The notes beneath the pieces are model-generated. The model worked only from the letters and a program-made list of their open reading frames with translations, made no database searches and was not told the origin of the DNA. Both the position numbers and the translations under genes were made by a program. A stretch of 43,305 nt of DNA from Bacteroidales bacterium. Its GTDB lineage: Bacteria > Bacteroidota > Bacteroidia > Bacteroidales > Muribaculaceae. The stretch lies in contig DXXM01000030.1 of assembly GCA_019416285.1 (NCBI GenBank), forward strand, positions 1 through 43,305. Reading direction: 5' to 3'. Of the stretch, positions 7,692 to 16,501 are shown piece after piece; position 1 is the first letter of the stretch, and the number at the start of each line of letters is the position of its first letter.

Positions 7692-7830
7692 AAAAAAGAA
7701 ATAAAAGAAAAATAAAAAGAAATATATATATTGATTCGTTGATTCGCGCGTACATACACGCGAGAAAAAATTTTTTCTTTTTTGAGGCTTCGCCAATCAG
7801 AGGACGGGAGGGAGAAAAAGAAAAAGTTGC
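7692..7830. other. A/T-rich gene-free stretch with short palindromes
   Basis: A-rich DNA (runs of GAAA/TAAAA to 7730) is followed by an imperfect inverted repeat TCGCGCGT...ACACGCGA (7744-7763). The 14-bp palindrome GAAAAAATTTTTTC then lies at 7764-7777, followed by a T run. I see no coding potential. The composition contrasts sharply with the flanking genes, and it may be bent DNA next to the repeat arrays. Confidence 0.5.
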
Positions 7831-7864
7831 GCGAAAAAGAAAAAGAGCCACGCCAAAGCGTGAC
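7830..7864 (-). terminator. Intrinsic terminator of the integrase gene
   Basis: On the minus strand GTCACGC, a TTTG loop and GCGTGGC (7864-7847) form a 7-bp stem with one G-T pair. It is followed directly by CTCTTTTTCTTTTT. It sits 33 bp past the integrase stop codon. Confidence 0.75.
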
Positions 7865-7897
7865 CCTTGAATAATTATTACGGAGCCGGGCAAAAGG

Positions 7898-9391
7898 TCA
7901 TTTGAAACCTTTGCCTTTCTGATGCTCGTAAACGTACACTTTGCCGTTGTCGCAGTTGACAATCTTGAATTGTACCATCGAGCGGTCGGGAATGTCGGCA
8001 GGGAATTGTGCAACCAAAGCCTTTGTTACCTCCTCGATGTTGGAATAGCCGATGTCCTCAAAATTGGCCAGACACTTGCCTTGGAAAAATGCCGCCGCGC
8101 GGATGAGCATCTTTGGCGAAAGACGGAACAGTCCATCTTCTTCCGGCTGCTCCTGTGCCACGCGCCGTGAGGTAGCATCACTGAAGAAAATGAAATCAAT
8201 TACCTTCTCGTTCAACTCCCATGCCGGTGTGAAGTCCGGGCGCACATATCCGCGAGTGATTGTGTAGCCATGCGAGTGGTTCATCGCAAAGCCAACCTCC
8301 GCGAGAGTGGCCCCGCAGTCGTTCTGGGCCGTGGTCGCCCATGTGTGGCGGAACGTATAGACGCAGTAGCGTTTCTTCGGGTCGGTCATGCCCATGTCCT
8401 TGCAGATTTTCTTGATGCCTGTGTTGACGTTGGCACAGAAGCTGTCCGAGGTCGAGAAGCGGTCGCAGAAACGAAACAGGCGGTCCGTGTGGTCACCGGC
8501 CCTGTACTTGTCGAACAATGGCTTTATCACCTCCGGCACCCTCATTTCGATGTAAGCATCATCGCGGCGGCTCTTGGTGGTCTTGGCTCGCTTGTAGTGG
8601 ATGATGCCTCCGTAGTAGTCCTCCTTTCGCAGGTTGAAAATGTCCACGGTGTTCATGCCGGCCAGACATAGAGACATCATCGCAACATCACGGCCTAACT
8701 CCGGCAGGGGGTCAGTCATTTTGCTTTCGGGCAGAGGAGCCGCAAAGAAGGCTCGGCAAGCCTCGGCGGTGATTGCCTTCTTGTTGGGCAGGTCGGCGGC
8801 GGGTATCTTGACCTTTCCCCACGGATTGGTCTTAACTCGGATGATGCCGTTGTCGTAGTCGTTCAGCTCATCAATGGCCGCACGGAATATCTGACGGATG
8901 CACACAGGATACATCTCCTTCGCCCTCGCCGTCCCGCTCAACGTGGCCAACCACTTGTTGACGTTCACGCTTGTGAGCTGCGCAAACTTGATTTGATTTG
9001 TCCCCATATATCGCTCCATGTGTTGCAGGGCGAGTTTATAATTCTTCGCGCTGCGCTCCTGTCCGTTGTCGATTAGCCGGTCAATGTGCTTGCGGGCATA
9101 GTCGGAGAATGAGATGACCTCATCGGGCGTTGTAAGAAACTCCACAACCTGTGCGCCGGTCCACCGCGATATGTCATGCCGGTTCAGTCGCTCTTGGTAT
9201 TCCAGAATTTTCTGGGTGCAGAACTGCAACACGAATGCGTCTGCAATCTCGCCCTTGCGGGTCAGCTCACGTTTGGTGAGCATCTTGTCGGTCTTGATGA
9301 ATAGCGTCTGACGGCGGTGCGTGACACGGATATAGACCGAGTAAAATCCGTCCGCTCTGGGCCGTCTGACAACAGCTTTGAATGTAGCCAT
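7898..9391 (-). CDS. Tyrosine recombinase / integrase with C-terminal extension (497 aa)
   Basis: Site-specific recombinase that would integrate and excise the element. ATG start at 9391. The N-terminal arm-binding type domain covers residues about 1-75, a SAM-like core-binding domain about 90-185, and the catalytic domain about 205-400. Visible active-site elements are R348-H349 in TFRHTW, H372 in NHSHG and the nucleophile Y382 in RGYVRP. The usual first arginine (GLRxxEL) is replaced by N247 in AGMNTVDIFNL, and the usual His of HxxRH is Y345; both are substitutions I associate with some Bacteroidales integrases. About 95 residues follow the catalytic domain, longer than a typical integrase. 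It is the outermost element gene, beside host ppdK, so an attachment site should be close to its start. Confidence 0.88.
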   Translation of the reverse strand: MATFKAVVRRPRADGFYSVYIRVTHRRQTLFIKTDKMLTKRELTRKGEIADAFVLQFCTQKILEYQERLNRHDISRWTGAQVVEFLTTPDEVISFSDYARKHIDRLIDNGQERSAKNYKLALQHMERYMGTNQIKFAQLTSVNVNKWLATLSGTARAKEMYPVCIRQIFRAAIDELNDYDNGIIRVKTNPWGKVKIPAADLPNKKAITAEACRAFFAAPLPESKMTDPLPELGRDVAMMSLCLAGMNTVDIFNLRKEDYYGGIIHYKRAKTTKSRRDDAYIEMRVPEVIKPLFDKYRAGDHTDRLFRFCDRFSTSDSFCANVNTGIKKICKDMGMTDPKKRYCVYTFRHTWATTAQNDCGATLAEVGFAMNHSHGYTITRGYVRPDFTPAWELNEKVIDFIFFSDATSRRVAQEQPEEDGLFRLSPKMLIRAAAFFQGKCLANFEDIGYSNIEEVTKALVAQFPADIPDRSMVQFKIVNCDNGKVYVYEHQKGKGFK

Positions 9392-9393
9392 AG

Positions 9394-9486
9394 CAAAATT
9401 ATATGTTATTGTTTGTTTATCATTGTTTTACGAGTGGACAACACGCGGACAACATAGCCTCAAAAATGGTGCTGATTTTGGACAAC
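9394..9486. promoter_or_regulatory. Integrase upstream region: helically phased GGACAAC repeats
   Basis: GGACAAC occurs at 9436-9442, 9447-9453 and 9480-9486, with spacings of 11 and 33 bp, so all lie on one helical face. On the minus strand they lie upstream of the integrase start and of a possible -7 element TAATTTTG (9401-9394). They are candidate arm-type sites for the recombinase or operator sites for a directionality factor. An attachment core could lie between here and the ppdK terminator. No tRNA gene is visible at this boundary. Confidence 0.5.
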
Positions 9487-9543
9487 ATTTCCGTTCATTA
9501 GTACAAATTATCGTGTTCAAATGCACATACCGTCTTAAAATAC

Positions 9544-9585
9544 CTTAGGCGATAAGCCTCTGTGATAGAGGGCTTACCGCCTAAG
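9544..9585 (-). terminator. Strong hairpin after ppdK, probable terminator
   Basis: CTTAGGCGATAAGCC (9544-9558) pairs with GGCTTACCGCCTAAG (9571-9585) at 14 of 15 positions around a 12-base loop. On the minus strand it starts 25 bp after the ppdK stop and is followed by TATTTTAAG, a weak U tract. It may also stop transcription from the element side. Its position at the element boundary makes it a possible neighbour of the integration site. Confidence 0.65.
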
Positions 9586-9609
9586 TAACTTATAATAAGG
9601 GGTTATCTA

Positions 9610-12324
9610 TTAATCTTCGATAGCAGCCTGGGCCGCAGCTACGCGGGCGATGGGCACGCGGTAGGGTGAGCAGCTTACATAGTTCATGCCGAGGCGGGCG
9701 CAGAACTTGACAGACGAGGGTTCGCCGCCATGTTCGCCGCAGATACCGACTTTGAGTTCGGGCTTGGTTGCACGACCCTTCTCAACACCCATCTTGACGA
9801 GCTGACCTACACCTTCCTGGTCGAGAACTTCGAAGGGATCGGTCTTGATGATGCCGTGTTCCTTGTAGAATTTGAGGAACTTGGGAGCGTCGTCGCGAGA
9901 GAAGCCGAAGGTCATCTGAGTAAGGTCATTGGTACCGAATGAGAAGAAGTCGGCTACCTCTGCAATCTGGTTTGCAACGAGAGCTGCGCGGGGCACCTCA
10001 ATCATTGTACCGACCTTGTAGGGTACGCTGCAACCTGCTTCTTCGAATACCTTGGCTGCTGTGATGTTGATGACGTCGGCCTGGTTCTGAATTTCCTTGA
10101 GTGAGCCGACGAGAGGAATCATGATTTCGGGGTGAACGTCGATGCCGCGGGCCTTGACTGCGAGGGCTGCCTCGATGATGGCGCGGGTCTGCATCTCGGT
10201 GATTTCGGGGTAGGTGATACCGAGACGGCAGCCGCGGTGACCGAGCATGGGGTTGAATTCCTCGAGTGAGTCAACCTTGGCCTTCACTTCTTCGAGAGTG
10301 ATGCCCATTTCCTCGGCCATAACCTTCTGGGTTGCGGTCTGATGGGGTACGAACTCGTGCAGAGGGGGATCAAGGAGACGGATGGTAACTCCGTAGCCGT
10401 CCATAGCTTCGAAGATGCCTTCGAAGTCGCCGCGCTGCATGGGGAGGAGCTTGGAGAGGGCGTGACGACGGCCTTCGAGGTCAGATGCGAGAATCATCTC
10501 ACGCACGGCCTTGATGCGGTCGCCTTCGAAGAACATGTGTTCTGTGCGGCAGAGACCGATACCCTGAGCGCCGAAGTGACGTGCCTGCTTAGCGTCGCGG
10601 GGTGAGTCAGCGTTAGTGCGGACGAGGGTCTTGGTATATTTGGCTGCGAGGTTCATGATTGCGCCGAAGTCGCCGCCGAGCTCGGGCTCGGTGGTGGGCA
10701 CCTGGCCGTCGTAAACCTCACCGGTTGAACCGTTGAGTGAAATCCAGTCACCTTCCTTGTAGACTTTGCCACCCATTTCCACGGTCTTTTCCTTGTAGTC
10801 GACGTGGATTTCGCCGGCACCTGACACACAGCACTTACCCATACCGCGGGCAACTACGGCTGCGTGTGAGGTCATACCGCCGCGCATTGTGAGGATACCC
10901 TGGGCAACAGCCATACCTCGGAGGTCCTCAGGAGAAGTCTCGATGCGGACGAGTACGACTTTGCGTTTCTTCTCGCTCCATGCCTCGGCTTCGTCGGCAG
11001 AGAATACAATCTGACCTGCGGCAGCGCCGGGAGATGCGGGAAGACCCTTGGCTACGACTTTGGCACGCTTGAGAGCAGCCTTGTCGAATACCGGGTGAAG
11101 AAGCTCGTCAAGTTTCTGAGGCTCCATGCGGAGGAGGGTAGTCTTTTCATCGATTTCGCCTGCGCGGAGGAGGTCCATGGCGATTTTCACCATAGCTGCA
11201 CCTGTGCGCTTGCCGTTACGTGTCTGGAGCATCCAGAGCTTGCCGTCCTGGATAGTGAACTCCATGTCCTGCATATCCTTGTAGTAGTCCTCGAGACGTC
11301 CTGCGATTGCGATGAGCTCGGCTGCGCAGACGGGCATAGACTCTTCAAGTGAAGGATATTTCTCGGCGCGTACTTCCTCGCTGATGCCCTGGAGGGCTGC
11401 CCAACGGCGTGAACCCTCTACAGTAATCTGCTGTGGAGTGCGGATGCCGGCAACGACGTCCTCGCCCTGAGCGTTGATGAGGTATTCACCGTTGAAGATG
11501 TTTTCGCCGGTAGCGGCGTCACGGCTGAAGGCCACACCTGTAGCGGAGTTTTCGCCCATGTTGCCGTAGACCATAGCCTGTACGTTGACGGCTGTTCCCC
11601 ATTCCTCGGGAATCTGGTTCATGCGGCGATAGATGATGGCGCGCTCGTTCATCCAACTGTCGAACACAGCGCAGATACCGCCCCAGAGCTGTTCCCAAGC
11701 GTCGTTGGGGAAGTCCTTGCCGGTGTAGTCCTTGACAGCTGCCTTGAAGAGCTTCACGAGGGTCTGAAGATCCTCTACTGAAAGTTCGGTGTCAAGCTTG
11801 ACGCCCTTCTCTTCCTTGACTTTGTCCATGATTTCCTCGAAGGGATCGATGTCGGTCTTGCTCTTGGGCTTCATGCCGAGAACAACGTCGCCATACATCT
11901 GTACGAAACGGCGATAGCTGTCCCATGCGAAGCGGGGGTTGCCGCTCTTCTTGGCGAGAGACTCTACAGTAGCGTCGTTCATACCGAGGTTGAGGACGGT
12001 GTCCATCATGCCGGGCATAGAGGCGCGTGCGCCTGAACGTACAGATACGAGAAGGGGATTTTCGGGATCATTGAAAGTTTTGCCGGTAAGTTTCTCGACG
12101 TGTGCGATAGCTTCCTTGACATCTTTTGTGAGATCTGCAACCACTTTGTCGCGGCCATACTGAGTGTATTCGGTGCAGACTTCGGTAGTGATTGTGAAAC
12201 CGGGAGGCACGGGCATGCCGAGAAGGTTCATTTCGGCGAGGTTCGCACCTTTGCCGCCGAGGAGATTGCGCATTGAGGCATTGCCTTCTGCTTTGCCGTC
12301 TCCAAAAGTATAAACTCTTTTCAT
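9610..12324 (-). CDS. ppdK: Pyruvate, phosphate dikinase (904 aa)
   Basis: Interconverts pyruvate, ATP and phosphate with phosphoenolpyruvate, AMP and pyrophosphate in the cytoplasm. In gut Bacteroidota this serves PPi-linked glycolysis or gluconeogenesis. The N-terminal ATP-grasp domain opens with LLGGKGANLAEM (about residues 21-32). The phosphohistidine swivel domain has GGMTSHAAVVARG with H487. The C-terminal PEP-binding barrel carries CGEHGGEP with C862 and the ending SPYRVPIAR. Length and all three domains match the full-size family. ATG start at 12324. It is monocistronic, preceded by a good promoter and a roughly 130-base leader that can fold. It is the first host gene beyond the integrated element. 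Confidence 0.97.
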   Translation of the reverse strand: MKRVYTFGDGKAEGNASMRNLLGGKGANLAEMNLLGMPVPPGFTITTEVCTEYTQYGRDKVVADLTKDVKEAIAHVEKLTGKTFNDPENPLLVSVRSGARASMPGMMDTVLNLGMNDATVESLAKKSGNPRFAWDSYRRFVQMYGDVVLGMKPKSKTDIDPFEEIMDKVKEEKGVKLDTELSVEDLQTLVKLFKAAVKDYTGKDFPNDAWEQLWGGICAVFDSWMNERAIIYRRMNQIPEEWGTAVNVQAMVYGNMGENSATGVAFSRDAATGENIFNGEYLINAQGEDVVAGIRTPQQITVEGSRRWAALQGISEEVRAEKYPSLEESMPVCAAELIAIAGRLEDYYKDMQDMEFTIQDGKLWMLQTRNGKRTGAAMVKIAMDLLRAGEIDEKTTLLRMEPQKLDELLHPVFDKAALKRAKVVAKGLPASPGAAAGQIVFSADEAEAWSEKKRKVVLVRIETSPEDLRGMAVAQGILTMRGGMTSHAAVVARGMGKCCVSGAGEIHVDYKEKTVEMGGKVYKEGDWISLNGSTGEVYDGQVPTTEPELGGDFGAIMNLAAKYTKTLVRTNADSPRDAKQARHFGAQGIGLCRTEHMFFEGDRIKAVREMILASDLEGRRHALSKLLPMQRGDFEGIFEAMDGYGVTIRLLDPPLHEFVPHQTATQKVMAEEMGITLEEVKAKVDSLEEFNPMLGHRGCRLGITYPEITEMQTRAIIEAALAVKARGIDVHPEIMIPLVGSLKEIQNQADVINITAAKVFEEAGCSVPYKVGTMIEVPRAALVANQIAEVADFFSFGTNDLTQMTFGFSRDDAPKFLKFYKEHGIIKTDPFEVLDQEGVGQLVKMGVEKGRATKPELKVGICGEHGGEPSSVKFCARLGMNYVSCSPYRVPIARVAAAQAAIED

Positions 12325-12422
12325 TCTGTAATTAGATATTGATAATATGAAATTGTGTATTCAGTTTGTATTTGATTTGAGAAGAGAGATGGTTGTTAAG
12401 GTTAACTTTTTGATTTATCTGT

Positions 12423-12454
12423 TGCGGAGGCCCGCAGTCGATAGCAGGTCCGCA
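12423..12454 (-). promoter_or_regulatory. Hairpin in the ppdK leader
   Basis: TGCGGA (12423-12428) and TCCGCA (12449-12454) are perfect complementary arms inside the ppdK 5-prime leader, about 100 bases before the start codon. I see no recognised riboswitch. It may be an mRNA-stabilising or regulatory structure. Confidence 0.35.
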
Positions 12455-12464
12455 TTGCATTATG

Positions 12465-12495
12465 CAAAGATAATGATTTTTTCGCCTAATCCCAA
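12465..12495 (-). promoter_or_regulatory. ppdK promoter
   Basis: On the minus strand TTG (12495-12493), a 20-bp spacer and TATCTTTG (12472-12465) match the Bacteroidota -33/-7 pattern. Transcription would begin near 12458, giving a leader of about 130 bases. Confidence 0.7.
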
Positions 12496-12543
12496 TCTTT
12501 TCCGTATCTTTTAGCAAAAAATATACGTGTTTTGTTTCCCGTC

Positions 12544-12566
12544 GCCCTGCGGTCGGCTCCGCGGGC
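12544..12566 (-). terminator. Possible terminator of the FtsX-like permease gene
   Basis: On the minus strand GCCC-GCGG, a 6-base loop, CCGC-A-GGGC form an 8-bp stem with one bulge. It starts 9 bp past the stop codon and is followed by GACGGGAAACAAAA, with no clear U tract. Confidence 0.45.
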
Positions 12567-12574
12567 CTCGGTTT

Positions 12575-13822
12575 TCAATCGTAATTGATGACTCTCGACG
12601 GAGGGATGGTCGTTATGATGGCCGACGGAAGTATCAGCACCAGAAACGAGATGAGAATGATTGCGGCGTTGAGGATGACGAGGGCCGGAACCGACAGGAG
12701 CATGGGTACATGGTCGAGATAGTAGGCTTCGGGATTCAGCGGAATCAGTTGCGCGTAATGCTGGAGCAGGATTATACCCACTCCGAGCGCATTGCCCGTC
12801 AGCAGTCCGATTGCCAGTATGCGCATGGTGAGATAGACGAATGAACGGCGTATGAGTCCGTCGGTGGCGCCGATGGCCTTCAGGATGCCTATCATATTGA
12901 CGCGCCGCAGAATCAGTATGTAGAGCGACGACACGAGCGTAAGGCACGATAGCAGCGACATGAGTGTGAGGATTACCACTACATTGGTGTCGAGCAGCTC
13001 GAGCCAGTTGAAATAGATGGCTGCCGACGTGTGGACGTCGGTGACGTTGTAGAGCTTCGTGCTTTTGCCGGTATAGATGTCGTCCATGAGACTCGACGTG
13101 AGCCGGTTGCCGCACTCGCTTATCTCCCTGTCGCTTCCGAGTCCGTAGATTTCCACCTGTGTGCCCATGTTCTCGTCGAGACCGGCGAGCGCCGATATCA
13201 TCGGGAGGGTGGAAAAGACGTAGCTGTTGTCGTACTCGCTGAAATGCGTGTCGTAGATGGCTGCGATTTTCAACCGTCGGGTGCGGTAGGCGTCGTTGCC
13301 GAGGAAATACGCGTCAATCTTGTCGCCCAGCTTTGCCGAGAGATTGCGCGCCATGTCGCGTGAGATTATAATATGGTAGATGGTGGAATCGGCTGTGAAA
13401 TCCGGTATGGCGCCTTCGACAAGATTCTTCCTTACGAAATCCCAGTCGTAGTCGCGGCTCATGCCTTTGACTATGGCTCCTGTGAAATCCGTGGGTGTTT
13501 TCAGAATAGCAGGCTGGCGTATCGTAAGGGTTGAGGCCGCTCCGGAAGGGAGCAGTCTGAGGGTAGAGGTGAGGTCATTGATGTCTATCAGCGAGGCTGT
13601 CCCCTTGGAATCACTGCTGTGGACCGACACGGTTAGCTGCGCGTCGAATCCCATAATTTTGTGGCGTATTTCCTCCTTGAAACCCATCATCACTGCTATG
13701 GATATGAGCATAACAACCACCGACAGCGCTATGCCGGTGACAGCTATGACTATTCCTGTCTGCATTTTTCCTGAAGAGGAACGAAGGGACAGTCGGTTGG
13801 CTATGAAAAGGGCGAGTGACAT
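12575..13822 (-). CDS. FtsX/LolE-type ABC transporter permease (415 aa)
   Basis: Inner-membrane permease of the MacB/FtsX superfamily, closest in layout to LolC/LolE, which release lipoproteins from the inner membrane for transfer to the outer membrane. One membrane helix near the N-terminus (about residues 20-45) is followed by a large periplasmic domain of about 220 residues. Three helices near the C-terminus follow (about 270-300, 320-345, 370-405). The only codon further upstream is a TTG at 13834 that overlaps a TAACTTTG -7-like element. I therefore take the ATG at 13822 (MSLALFIANRL), which would leave almost no leader. No ATPase gene is adjacent, so its partner must be encoded elsewhere. 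The exact substrate is inferred. Confidence 0.85.
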   Translation of the reverse strand: MSLALFIANRLSLRSSSGKMQTGIVIAVTGIALSVVVMLISIAVMMGFKEEIRHKIMGFDAQLTVSVHSSDSKGTASLIDINDLTSTLRLLPSGAASTLTIRQPAILKTPTDFTGAIVKGMSRDYDWDFVRKNLVEGAIPDFTADSTIYHIIISRDMARNLSAKLGDKIDAYFLGNDAYRTRRLKIAAIYDTHFSEYDNSYVFSTLPMISALAGLDENMGTQVEIYGLGSDREISECGNRLTSSLMDDIYTGKSTKLYNVTDVHTSAAIYFNWLELLDTNVVVILTLMSLLSCLTLVSSLYILILRRVNMIGILKAIGATDGLIRRSFVYLTMRILAIGLLTGNALGVGIILLQHYAQLIPLNPEAYYLDHVPMLLSVPALVILNAAIILISFLVLILPSAIITTIPPSRVINYD

Positions 13823-13893
13823 TACGGGGAGCAAAGTTAAGCATTTTCCCTGATTTTTCCTCCATCACCGCGCATCTTGGACGGACACAATTC

Positions 13894-16320
13894 CTAAAAC
13901 AGCAGGGCTATCCGGTAGACTATGAAGGCCACTATCCAGGCGAGCGTCGTATTGTAGACCACCGAGAAGAGTCCGTAGCGCGGATTGCCTGTCTCCTTGA
14001 CTATAGCGGTGATTGTGGCGATGCAGGGGCAGTAGAGCAGCACGAAGACCATGAAACTCAGTGCGGCAGCAGCCGTGAAGTCGGGTTTGCCGGTGATTTT
14101 CGACGGAGCGGTGAGTCGGGCCGACAGGGTCTGTTCCGATGCCTCCTCATCGCCGGTGTAGAGCACTCCGAGAGTCGACACCACAATCTCCTTAGCCGGG
14201 ACGCCTGCAAGAGCCGCCACCGAAGCGCGCCAGTGGAAGCCTATCGGTTCCATGAGCGGGTTGATGGCCTTGCCAGCCATTTCGAGATAGCTGTCGCGCG
14301 AGGGGTCGATGGCATTGTCGTCGGTCACGGTTTCGGCCGATACGTCCTGAGCCGGTTCGCCGTCGTGGAGGGGGAAATAATTCAGCGCCCAGACTATGAT
14401 ACTTGCCACGAGGATGATGCCGCCCATCTTTCTGAGATACTGCTCTCCCTTGCCCCACATGTGGCGCAGCGTGGCTTTCATGGTCGGGATGCGGTAGGGA
14501 GGGAGCTCCATAACGAAGGGAGTCACATCCTCGCCGAAATGGAAGCGGCGCAGCAGGCGTGCGGTCACTCCGGCCATGAGTATGCCGAGAAGATAGACAC
14601 ACATGAACACCAGTGTGGCATGGCTTGGGAAGAATGTGCCGATGAGAAGCACATAGATCGGCAGACGCGCGGAGCAGCTTATGAACGGGTTGATAAGTAT
14701 GGTGATAATCCGGCTCGACCGGCTTTCAATCGAGCGCGAGGCCATGATTGCGGGCACTGTGCAGCCGAAGCCCATCACGAGCGGAATGAACGATTTGCCG
14801 TGGAGTCCCAGCCGGTGCATCACCTTGTCCATGATGAAGGCTGCTCGCGCCATATAGCCCGAGTCCTCCATGAAAGATATACACAGATATAATATAAGGA
14901 TGTTGGGCAGGAACACAATCACGCCTCCTACACCTCCAATGATACCGTCGGCTATGAGATCCTTTATGGGACCGTCGGGCAGATATTCGCGGGTGAGGTC
15001 GCCGAGCCATCCCACGAGCGCCTCAATCCACTCCATCGGGTAGGAACCGAGCTCGAATGTGGCCCAGAAGATGAAAAACATTATGCCGAGGAATATAGGG
15101 AAGCCGAAAAGTCGGTTTGTGACTATCGTGTCGATGATTTTCGTCGAAGTGATTTCCTCCTTTTTCGATTCCTCCATCGTTTCGGCGAGCGCGCCTGCTA
15201 TGAAGCCGTATTTCGCGTTGGCGATTGCCATGTTGATGTCGTCGCCCTCCGGTTTAAGGCGCTCAAGCAGCGAATCGCGCAGTTCAAGGATATTTTTGCC
15301 GTTAGGGAGACGTGCTATATTCTTTTCTACCTCCGCATCCTTTTCGAGCAGCTTGATGGCGAGATAGCGCGGTGAGAAGTGGAGTCCCACGTGCGGGTCG
15401 GACTTGAGAGTGTCTTTTATCTCGCTGACCGCATGCTCTATGTCGTTGCCGAGGTTGACATGGATATGTCTGACGGCGGGGTCCGTCCCCTCATAGACGC
15501 GTATCACCGTGTCGAGCAACTCATTGATGCCACGGCCTGTGCGGGCGGCGGTCGGGACGATGGGCACGCCTATCATCTCCCCGAGCATTTTGCAGTCGAG
15601 TTTCACACCTGCGCGGTCGAGTTCGTCGATCATGTTGAGCGCTATCACCATGCTTCTGTCCATGTCGATGAGCTCTGTGGTGAGATAGAGGTTGCGCTCG
15701 AGGTTTGAACCGTCGACCACGTTGATGATTACGTCCGGAGTTTCATCGCGCAGATAGCGTCTGACGTAGAGCTCCTCGGGCGAGTAGGAGGCAAGCGAGT
15801 AGGTGCCGGGGAGGTCGACAATGTTGATGTGGAAATTTTTGTACCTGACACTTCCGGCTTTGGCGTCGACAGTCACGCCGCTGTAGTTGCCTACATGCTC
15901 GCGGGCGCCTGATACTATATTGAAAAGCGAGGTCTTGCCGCAGTTGGGGTTGCCGATAAGAGCCACATTGATGGTGCGTATGGGGTGTATTGTGTCGTCG
16001 TGGTCGTTTCCATCGGGTGATTTCTTTGCAGTTTCGCTCTCGGAGTCGGGGGCCTGACTCGCAGAGGCCTTTATGCCTTCGGTCTCGTCGTCGTCAACCG
16101 AAACCTCCACCAGCTCGGCCTCAGAGCGCCGCAGTGAGACTTCATAGCCCATAACTTCATATTTCACCGGGTCGCGCAGGGGGGCATCGAGGAGCACACT
16201 TACTTTTCTCCCTCTGATAAATCCCATTTCGAGCATCCTTTTGCGGAAAGCTCCGTGACCCACAATCTTCACAATTATGGCGCTGTCGCCAGGCTTTAAA
16301 TCTGAAAGTCTCTTAAGCAT
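13894..16320 (-). CDS. feoB: Ferrous iron transporter, FeoA-FeoB fusion (808 aa)
   Basis: Inner-membrane Fe(II) uptake protein. Residues 1-75 are a complete FeoA SH3-like domain (LSDLKPGDSAIIVKI ... GYEVSLRR). An acidic linker of about 40 residues follows, then the FeoB G domain with G1 GNPNCGKT at 123-130, DLPGTYSL and NMIDE. The membrane part follows, with Gate motifs, GFGCTVPAIMASR and the C-terminal EIVVSTLGVLY region. Fusion of FeoA to FeoB is common in Bacteroidota. A longer frame starts with TTG at 16350 inside a TAAGTTTG -7-like element, so the ATG at 16320 is preferred. It is divergent from porV. Oxygen- or iron-dependent control is likely but I see no clear Fur box. Confidence 0.96.
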   Translation of the reverse strand: MLKRLSDLKPGDSAIIVKIVGHGAFRKRMLEMGFIRGRKVSVLLDAPLRDPVKYEVMGYEVSLRRSEAELVEVSVDDDETEGIKASASQAPDSESETAKKSPDGNDHDDTIHPIRTINVALIGNPNCGKTSLFNIVSGAREHVGNYSGVTVDAKAGSVRYKNFHINIVDLPGTYSLASYSPEELYVRRYLRDETPDVIINVVDGSNLERNLYLTTELIDMDRSMVIALNMIDELDRAGVKLDCKMLGEMIGVPIVPTAARTGRGINELLDTVIRVYEGTDPAVRHIHVNLGNDIEHAVSEIKDTLKSDPHVGLHFSPRYLAIKLLEKDAEVEKNIARLPNGKNILELRDSLLERLKPEGDDINMAIANAKYGFIAGALAETMEESKKEEITSTKIIDTIVTNRLFGFPIFLGIMFFIFWATFELGSYPMEWIEALVGWLGDLTREYLPDGPIKDLIADGIIGGVGGVIVFLPNILILYLCISFMEDSGYMARAAFIMDKVMHRLGLHGKSFIPLVMGFGCTVPAIMASRSIESRSSRIITILINPFISCSARLPIYVLLIGTFFPSHATLVFMCVYLLGILMAGVTARLLRRFHFGEDVTPFVMELPPYRIPTMKATLRHMWGKGEQYLRKMGGIILVASIIVWALNYFPLHDGEPAQDVSAETVTDDNAIDPSRDSYLEMAGKAINPLMEPIGFHWRASVAALAGVPAKEIVVSTLGVLYTGDEEASEQTLSARLTAPSKITGKPDFTAAAALSFMVFVLLYCPCIATITAIVKETGNPRYGLFSVVYNTTLAWIVAFIVYRIALLF

Positions 16321-16347
16321 ATTCGAATCGCTTCTAATTTTGAAATG

Positions 16348-16355
16348 CAAACTTA
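16348..16355 (-). promoter_or_regulatory. -7 element of the feoAB promoter
   Basis: TAAGTTTG on the minus strand matches TAnnTTTG and lies 28 bp before the feoAB ATG. No convincing TTTG box is found 19-21 bp further upstream. Confidence 0.45.
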
Positions 16356-16501
16356 CGCATTATTTGATTAATGTGAAATACCTAATAATAGTGATTTTTA
16401 CATGATGCCGTGCCGCAGGTATTAAAATTGCTCTCCGGGGCAATATTCCGGCATAATTCAAGTTATAGATTATGTAGACATTCACATGATTCTATCCTGA
16501 T

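Noticed and set aside
7556..7759. Minus-strand 67-aa reading frame with SER/SEE heptapeptides
   Set aside because: It arises from array B because TTCCGAA and TTCGGAA encode Ser-Glu on either strand, and it has no independent support as a gene.
9392..9609. tRNA gene as integration target
   Set aside because: I looked for a cloverleaf or a CCA-proximal T arm at the integrase/ppdK boundary and found none.
12332..12517. 61-aa reading frame upstream of ppdK
   Set aside because: It lies across the ppdK promoter and leader and has no ribosome-binding or family support.
13816..14892. 358-aa reading frame opposite feoB
   Set aside because: It covers the FeoB membrane domain in antisense and has His/Glu/Arg-rich shadow composition.
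16321..16350. TTG-extended start of feoAB
   Set aside because: The extension would begin inside the -7 element, while the ATG at 16320 begins the conserved FeoA sequence.
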